Source: Tomocerus qinae
Taxonomy: Eukaryota > Arthropoda > Collembola > Entomobryomorpha > Tomoceridae
Direction of reading: 5' to 3'
DNA length: 64,000 nt
Assembly (NCBI GenBank): GCA_020055645.1
Contig: CM034547.1
Location: 61,415,884-61,479,883, forward strand
Made by a program: the position numbers and the translations under genes. The notes beneath the pieces were generated by a model that made no database searches, had not been told where the DNA came from, and worked only from the letters and a program-made list of their open reading frames with translations. Positions 54,344 to 64,000 of this stretch are shown here, piece by piece (within the stretch, counting starts at the first letter, position 1; every line of letters begins with the position of its first letter).

Positions 54344-55283
54344 TAACTAAATCCACAATCCTTTAAAAACTTACAATAACAATATCAACTTTCACTCGAA
54401 TCAGAAAGTGACAGCACTGAAAGTTGACCTGAGATCGGAAAGTTAACAGAACAAATTAGCTGGTTGCCTAAACTCATCACTTCCGGTTTAATCTTTCTCA
54501 GTTGATGTCATATCATCAATGTTGGCATAACAAGAATCACAACCCAATGTCAGTCCTGTGTGTGAGTAAATCCTTCGTTACCGCACAGTTACTTTTTACA
54601 ATCAGTTTTGAGTGTTTTCTGGACACCGAAAAACATACATTCTATTTAGATGAATAAAAATACTTTTGAGATTTGGGACATTGGGATAAAGGATCAAATG
54701 CCATAAAGATTAGTAAACTGTGACAATAAAAAACGAAACAACTCTTGATAAAAACTGGAACGGAACTACCTGGTTCATCAACGAATTTCTAGTTGAATGT
54801 TTTCTATTTGCCACTGTTCTCACTTATCACTGTTACCACTATCTGTGAACAGAAAAGGCGCAAGCTATGAACATTTCCGTACTTCGAAGTTCGATTTCGA
54901 CTGTAGGTGACTGTTTTGTTTGGTACTTTTATGCTGTGAAGTTCCTTTCCTTATTGGCAACTTTGCGGCTTTTACTTTTCTTAATGTGTCAACGTCGACA
55001 GTCAACGGGTAAGTGCATTTTATTAGTAGCATTGTCAGTAGACAATAGAAATATGCAATATTTAGCTGTGTTGCAAATGAAATGCCAAGAAAAAACCGCG
55101 TGAAGATTCTATTGAGTCTTATTTAGATTGCGGTAGAAGTAAGGCAATTATTATATGATGCAGAATTTTGAATTTAAGTGTAAATAAATTATTAAACTAT
55201 AAGAAGGATATTTCATTCATTTCTTCATTCTTGCAGGTTAACTGCTAAATCATCTGCTTCGATCTGCTGTTTTTACAGTCAAC
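54344..55283. promoter_or_regulatory. DDX23 upstream region with probable 5'-UTR intron
   Basis: The DDX23 ATG at 55284 is preceded by a good acceptor (TTCTTGCAG, exon start 55237). A strong GTAAGT donor after 55008 could define a non-coding first exon ending there. The hydrophobic-looking short frame at 54867-55103 is more likely leader sequence than a gene. Promoter position not determined. Confidence 0.45.
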
Positions 55284-58597
<3,314 letters not shown>

Positions 58598-60521
58598 TAA
58601 ATGGTATAGATTAATATGCTATGTATTAAACATTATGGACATTATTTAAAGTCATGCTTTGTGACATTTTTAATAGCAGCATAAATCATATCAGTTTTAT
58701 AATAATAAGTATATATCAAATAAACATAATAATTATGTGTATACCTCCCAAAAGACCTCCGTACTGAAATGAGTAAATTAAACTTGTTATTTGATAACTT
58801 GTGTGAAAATGTTAACTAATAATTTATCTACTTATTGAATGTGTTTGATTAGAGAGTATGCAATAATTAATCGAAATTAATAATAACTATAAAAATAGTA
58901 ATTTAAGCATAACGAATCGATTATTAATTTAAAGGCTTGAAAAATTCATTTTTATTATCGCTGTAAATACGCATCGAACTAACATGATTAACATTTTCGA
59001 AATACATTATAAAATGCACATAAAATGAAACTAATCAATGGTTAATGCTATCAGTCCAGTCAGTCAGGGGTATATTGATACAAATGGTCTTTTTATATAC
59101 AAAAGATGATTTGAGTCTTATTGATAAAATTGCAGATAAAGGATTATTTCTAAATTCTACAGGTTGAATTTAATATCAAATTAGTTTCTTTCCACAATTT
59201 TTTAACAAAGTTTGTCAATGTGACCTCTACCTCTGTCTTGGCTTTATAGGCATTTGAGAATCATGATATGAATTGAATACACACCATCAGGCAGGGAACT
59301 GAAAATCCGTTTGTTTTAAAACACACTGCATGCAATATTTATAAAACAAAAATGGATTTCAATACATAATAAAGGTATTCACATGTTCGATTATTTACGC
59401 TTTGGATTTTAATCACACATGAATAAAAATGGGGACAGCGTGAGTACCCAAAGAATTTCATGTCACAAGTCATTTATTTTTACTTTTCCCGCAGTGCAGC
59501 AAGTGCTCAGTCTCAAAGAGAAAATCTGATTATAAAATTAACATGAAATAATCCAGGTGGTTTTTATTTTACGTGATTTAATCATGAGATTTTAATTTTA
59601 CACGAAAATGATTTTCTAAACAATCTAATTTTTTGGATTTTAATCGTTAGCGTGAATACCTAACCCTCATAATATAGTAAACTGTAATAATAATACACAG
59701 AACAGATACAAAATAATAAGGTACAAATACAAAAGATACATTACCAATACATCTTGCATTGCATAGCTGAGCAAAAGAACAAGCAGCACAATATACACGG
59801 CATACACAAAACACAAAGCTATTAAGTCGTATAGGTTTAGCAGTGCAGTAGTAGTATAGTATAGTGTGTGTGTTATAGTTCAGCTAGTGCCATGTCTATA
59901 ATATACCATCTAATAGGTACTTGGATTGGATATGAATGAAGTATAGATTTACATAGGGTAGGCCTATCCAGCAGCTGACAAATGCATTCACTGCAGCTGC
60001 GTTGTTTCCGAGGATGGTCAACTTGGCAAATGGCTGCTCGGCTCAAGGGAAATCTCATTGTTATTGTCTCGTAAGAAGTAAGAGAGGTATTCTATTGTAT
60101 TATATTATGATTGTAAAGTAACATAGTTTGATTGATAGTGTACTGAACTTTTAAATGTTGTCCACTAAATATCCATCATTTACAGTGCATTTTATGTAAA
60201 TCTCGATCTTTGTATCTTCACGAGTTAAAATTAAATTAATTCAACACAGTTTATATTTCCTCTCGCTTTCCGATGATGTTTTCGTCAATTTAATGAAGAA
60301 AAGTTTTGTGCTTAGTAAGATTTTGATATGTTTGTATTGTAGGTTTAAAGGAAAAGTAGATTTCTCCTTTTGTTTTATTGTTTGATGTTCTAAATGTAGA
60401 TTTTATTAACATATCCAAGACGAAAGGAAAAGTGTCTGTGGCTGTATGAATTAAGTTTTGTGTATTCGCCTTTAGCTCATAAATTTTAAAAATCGGAAGC
60501 TGTGTTGGTACGTGAGGCAAT
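58598..60521. other. Spacer between DDX23 and FBXO11
   Basis: About 1.9 kb holding the DDX23 3' UTR (AATAAA at 58719-58724) and the FBXO11 upstream region. No other coding sequence recognised on either strand. Confidence 0.5.
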
Positions 60522-63500
60522 ATGCCGAGTGCCTCTGTGACCTCAAATAGATCTCGGAGATCCAAGAGAAGAATCATTCGGCGGACAGGAATTTCTTCCA
60601 GATCTATACCATCCAATTCTAACCCCGGTAATTAATTATTGATATCCTGTTTCGTATTATTTCTGTATATTATAATTTATATTCGGCTAGCGTAAATAGT
60701 CACAGATGCTTTGTTATTGATACGATTAAAAAGTGAAAATTATTAATCTTAACTTTATACTCAATATCTATACAGAAATCATGAATAATGAGAATAAACT
60801 TAATACTTTTATTTATGTGTGATGTGTTTACTAACTTTGATCTTAAATTTGTATTGTGTAGTTTAAATTTTTCGGAAAAAACTAACTTTCTCTTTATTTA
60901 TATTATTTATAACTTGCCAAAACCAAAAGTTACGTAATCGCCGTTTACTAATCGTTTCGTAGCACCTACGCGCAAAAGAATATTAATATATAAATAGAAG
61001 CAATTTTGGAAAAAACTAACAAATACATACTTTACATCTCTTTATTATGTGGCTTTATTAATTCATATTTAATGGGGATTATCTAACTGCTTATAATAAT
61101 TTGCAGAAGTATCAGATGAATCGCTAGGATGTGTCCAAGCACCATCAATACCGCTTCCACTACTCGCTAGTAATAATCCATGTTCTTCTACAACGTCTGG
61201 GTCAACGTCAACTGGCACATCTGTATCTGGTACTAGTACCTCTGCGACAACACCCCCGGCTGTGGTAGCTGTTGCAACGTCTACTTTAAGTAATAGTGCT
61301 TCGAATAGTTGTTGTCACCAACCTCCGTATGATTTACGAAGAAAATCCCCGCAGCATACAGACAGTAATTCTAATAGTAGTACCCATTGTTGCCCCTCCT
61401 CTGGAGGAGCTCCATTTGTATCTAATTTAACGACAGCAACGTCTTCGTCGCCTACTTCATCGTCATCTTCTTCCTCGTCCTCTTCCTCCTCATATTCCGG
61501 TGGAAGTGCTACTTCTCCTTTCCCTGGTAATCCGGGCCCCAGTGGTGGTAACTATGCATCATCTATGCTTCCTGCTCGAAAAAGGCCTCGTCGCTCCACA
61601 TTTTCTTCATCAGAAAGTATGTTATTTATATTATTTAATTTATACATTTTATTTTGACCTTATAAGTCACATAAAATAGGTAAAACTATTGTGGTTTCAG
61701 ATGGATCAAACAATTGTGCAGCTCATTATTTACAATGTGAACTACCAGATGAGGTCCTTCTAACAATATTCGGTTATTTAAAGGAGAAAGACTTATGTCG
61801 CATAGCTCAAGTATGCAAGCGCTTCCATAGCATAGCAAATGACTGTAAACTATGGTAAAACTTATAATTTTTTTTTTGAAAATTGTTGCATATCTGTATC
61901 ATTTGACACTTACAAATTATATTAAAAATGTTCGTTGTGACTATTCAGGAAAACTCTTTATCAACGGCTGTTTGAGTACGATCTCCCTTTGTTCAAACAA
62001 AGTGCAGCAAAGTTTGAGATGGTTCCATGTGATGAATGTGACTACGATAATCCATGGAAAGAATCATTTAAACAACTTTATCGGGGCGTTCACGTACGAC
62101 AAGGCTGTCAAGACATGTACACCGACAATCTTTCCGGAAGGAACATTCTTTGTGTAGATACAATTCAGACTGCTATTAGTATGGGAGGCGATAATCCTCT
62201 TATATTTGTTCACTCTGGAAAATACATTGGCGAACTATTAATCATTGACAGCAATGCAGAGGTATTTACATCCATTTAAAAATAATATCCAAGCAATGAC
62301 GTAATAATGTATAATAAACTAATTTATTTGGACTTAAATTGTTTCCAGATTATTGGCGCAGCACCCGGTACGGTAGCAGAAAATGTCATCCTTGAAACAG
62401 ATCGAGAATCCACTGTAATGTTTGTTGAAGGAGCTCAGCATGCCTATTTAGGCTATGTTACGTTAAAATTTGCCCCAGATGTGGGTGCTTCCAGTGCCCC
62501 ACACCACAAGCATTACTGTCTAGAAGTCAAAGATAGTAGTGCCCCGACCGTTGACCATTGTATCATCCGCAGTCTTTCTGCAGGTCTGCTTTTTTTATAT
62601 TTTCTTAACATTGCGGTTTTGTTGTAAATTCGTATAAGCGTTGTTAGGTGGCAATCAGTTTATGAAATTTAACGATTTCGTAATTTTTGATGTAGTGGGA
62701 GCAGCTGTTTGTGTAAATGGAACAGGAGCAGAACCGTACATAAGATTTTGCGACATTAGTGACTGTGAAAATGTGGGCTTATATGTAACTGACTATGCTC
62801 ACGGAACATACGAGGACAATGAAATTAGCAGAAATGCACTTGCAGGAATTTGGGTGAAGAATTTTGCCAACCCCATCATGAGACGCAATCACATTCACCA
62901 CGGAAGAGACGTCGGAATATTTACCTTTGATAATGGCCTGGTAAATATGCGTTTAAAGTTTTGAATATTTAAGTTGCGTAATGCCAATGAAACAACTAAT
63001 CTAATCCATGGTTTCTTTCATACAGGGATATTTTGAAGCAAATGACATTCATAACAATCGCATTGCTGGTTTCGAAGTGAAAGCTGGCGCTAACCCGACT
63101 GTCGTTCACTGTGAGATTCATCATGGGCAGACTGGTGGAATTTACGTGCATGAAAATGGCCAGGGACAGTTCATTGAGAATAAAATTCACTCAAATAATT
63201 TTGCTGGTGTTTGGATAACGTCCAACAGTAATCCAACGATACGTCGCAATGAAATATATAATGGTCATCAAGGGGGCGTCTATATCTTCGGAGAAGGTCG
63301 CGGTCTGATCGAGCATAATAACATTTATGGTATAATACATTTCTAGTGTTTAATTTAATAGCATGCTTGTCTAGACAGGTTCATTTATGTAATTCGTGGT
63401 GTCTTAGGTAATGCTCTGGCGGGTATCCAAATTCGTACCAACAGTGATCCGATTGTAAGACATAATAAGATTCATCATGGTCAACATGGAGGCATCTATG

Positions 63501-64000
63501 TACATGAAAAAGGACAAGGTCTAATTGAAGAAAATGAAGTTTACGCGAATTCGTTGGCTGGTGTTTGGATCACTACAGGTTCCACTCCTGTTCTGAGGAG
63601 AAATCGTATTCACTCTGGTAAGCAAGTTGGCGTGTATTTCTACGACAATGGACATGGAAGACTTGAAGACAATGACATCTTCAACCATTTGTACTCAGGT
63701 GTACAAATAAGGTATTGATACTAATGCAATAATTGCCATTACTGACATTTTCAGTATTTTTAATATTTTTTGCTATCGTTTGCTTCTCTAATAATTTCTT
63801 TATTGCTTTACCTCAGGACGGGTAGCAATCCAGTTATCCGAGGGAATAAAATATGGGGCGGTCAGAACGGAGGCGTTTTAGTGTACAATGGAGGACTCGG
63901 ATTGTTAGAAAATAATGAAATTTTCGACAATGCAATGGCTGGTGTCTGGATCAAAACAGACTCAAACCCCACTTTAAGACGAAATAAAATATACGATGGA
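60522..64000 (+). CDS. FBXO11: FBXO11, SCF substrate receptor (3' end beyond window)
   Basis: F-box protein with a right-handed beta-helix that recruits substrates to SCF ubiquitin ligase (vertebrate targets include BCL6 and CDT2/DTL). Exons: 60522-60627, 61107-61616, 61701-61854, 61949-62261, 62349-62583, 62696-62940, 63026-63329, 63408-63711, 63817 to the window edge. All junctions are in phase, giving 785 codons so far. Seen: an Arg-rich start; a Ser/Thr-rich linker with a run of twelve serines; PPYDLRRKS and ARKRPRRS, basic motifs shared with the human protein; an F-box ([20 protein letters not shown], residues 219-257 ending KLW); [13 protein letters not shown]; then PbH1 beta-helix repeats such as [39 protein letters not shown] and [10 protein letters not shown]. 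The remaining repeats and the C-terminal UBR-type zinc finger would lie to the right. Confidence 0.97.

Noticed and set aside
54867..55103. Short hydrophobic open frame upstream of DDX23
   Set aside because: A strong donor at 55009 and an acceptor at 55236 better explain this as DDX23 leader sequence.

Overview
The window is eukaryotic nuclear DNA from an invertebrate, most likely an arthropod. It is A+T rich, with multi-exon genes, short GT-AG introns (mostly about 60-200 bp) and many small foldback transposons. All but one of the recognised genes are conserved animal genes. A springtail is my best guess. It rests on the compact AT-rich genes together with one bacterial/fungal-type secreted carbohydrate-active enzyme, a kind of gene springtails are known to have acquired, and it is inference only.

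Layout. (1) 1-3122: the 5' coding exon of an IRF2BP-family co-regulator on the minus strand; the rest of the gene lies beyond the left edge. (2) About 3.1-26.8 kb: a gene-poor stretch of some 23.7 kb with no supportable coding gene. It holds several foldback elements, a 34-bp minisatellite inside a 2-kb inverted-repeat element, and a hAT-like element (8-bp target duplication) carrying a 30-bp minisatellite. (3) 26.8-64 kb: a dense gene block. In order: SETD3 (+), Sgf11 (-), PSMC1/Rpt2 (+), a secreted MGH1-like glycoside hydrolase with F5/8C and CBM6-like domains (-), IFT70/TTC30 (-), a KCTD3/SHKBP1 homolog (+), RCE1 (-), DDX23/Prp28 (+), and FBXO11 (+, running off the right edge).

Exon models were built by hand from splice consensus, reading phase and remembered family sequences. 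Every complete model closes in frame: SETD3 493 aa, Sgf11 230, PSMC1 440, glycosidase 805, IFT70 653, KCTD3-like 757, RCE1 294, DDX23 836. FBXO11 is 785 codons to the window edge.

The genes do not form one pathway. They are housekeeping and cell-biology functions: actin histidine methylation, SAGA deubiquitination, the proteasome base, intraflagellar transport, CAAX processing, spliceosome activation and SCF ubiquitination. The odd one out is the glycosidase, whose three-part architecture looks microbial although the gene has five introns and an animal gene on each side. The other notable feature is mobile DNA close to splice sites: one foldback element in PSMC1 ends 13 bp from a 3' splice junction, and a GC-hairpin repeat in the glycosidase intron ends about as close.
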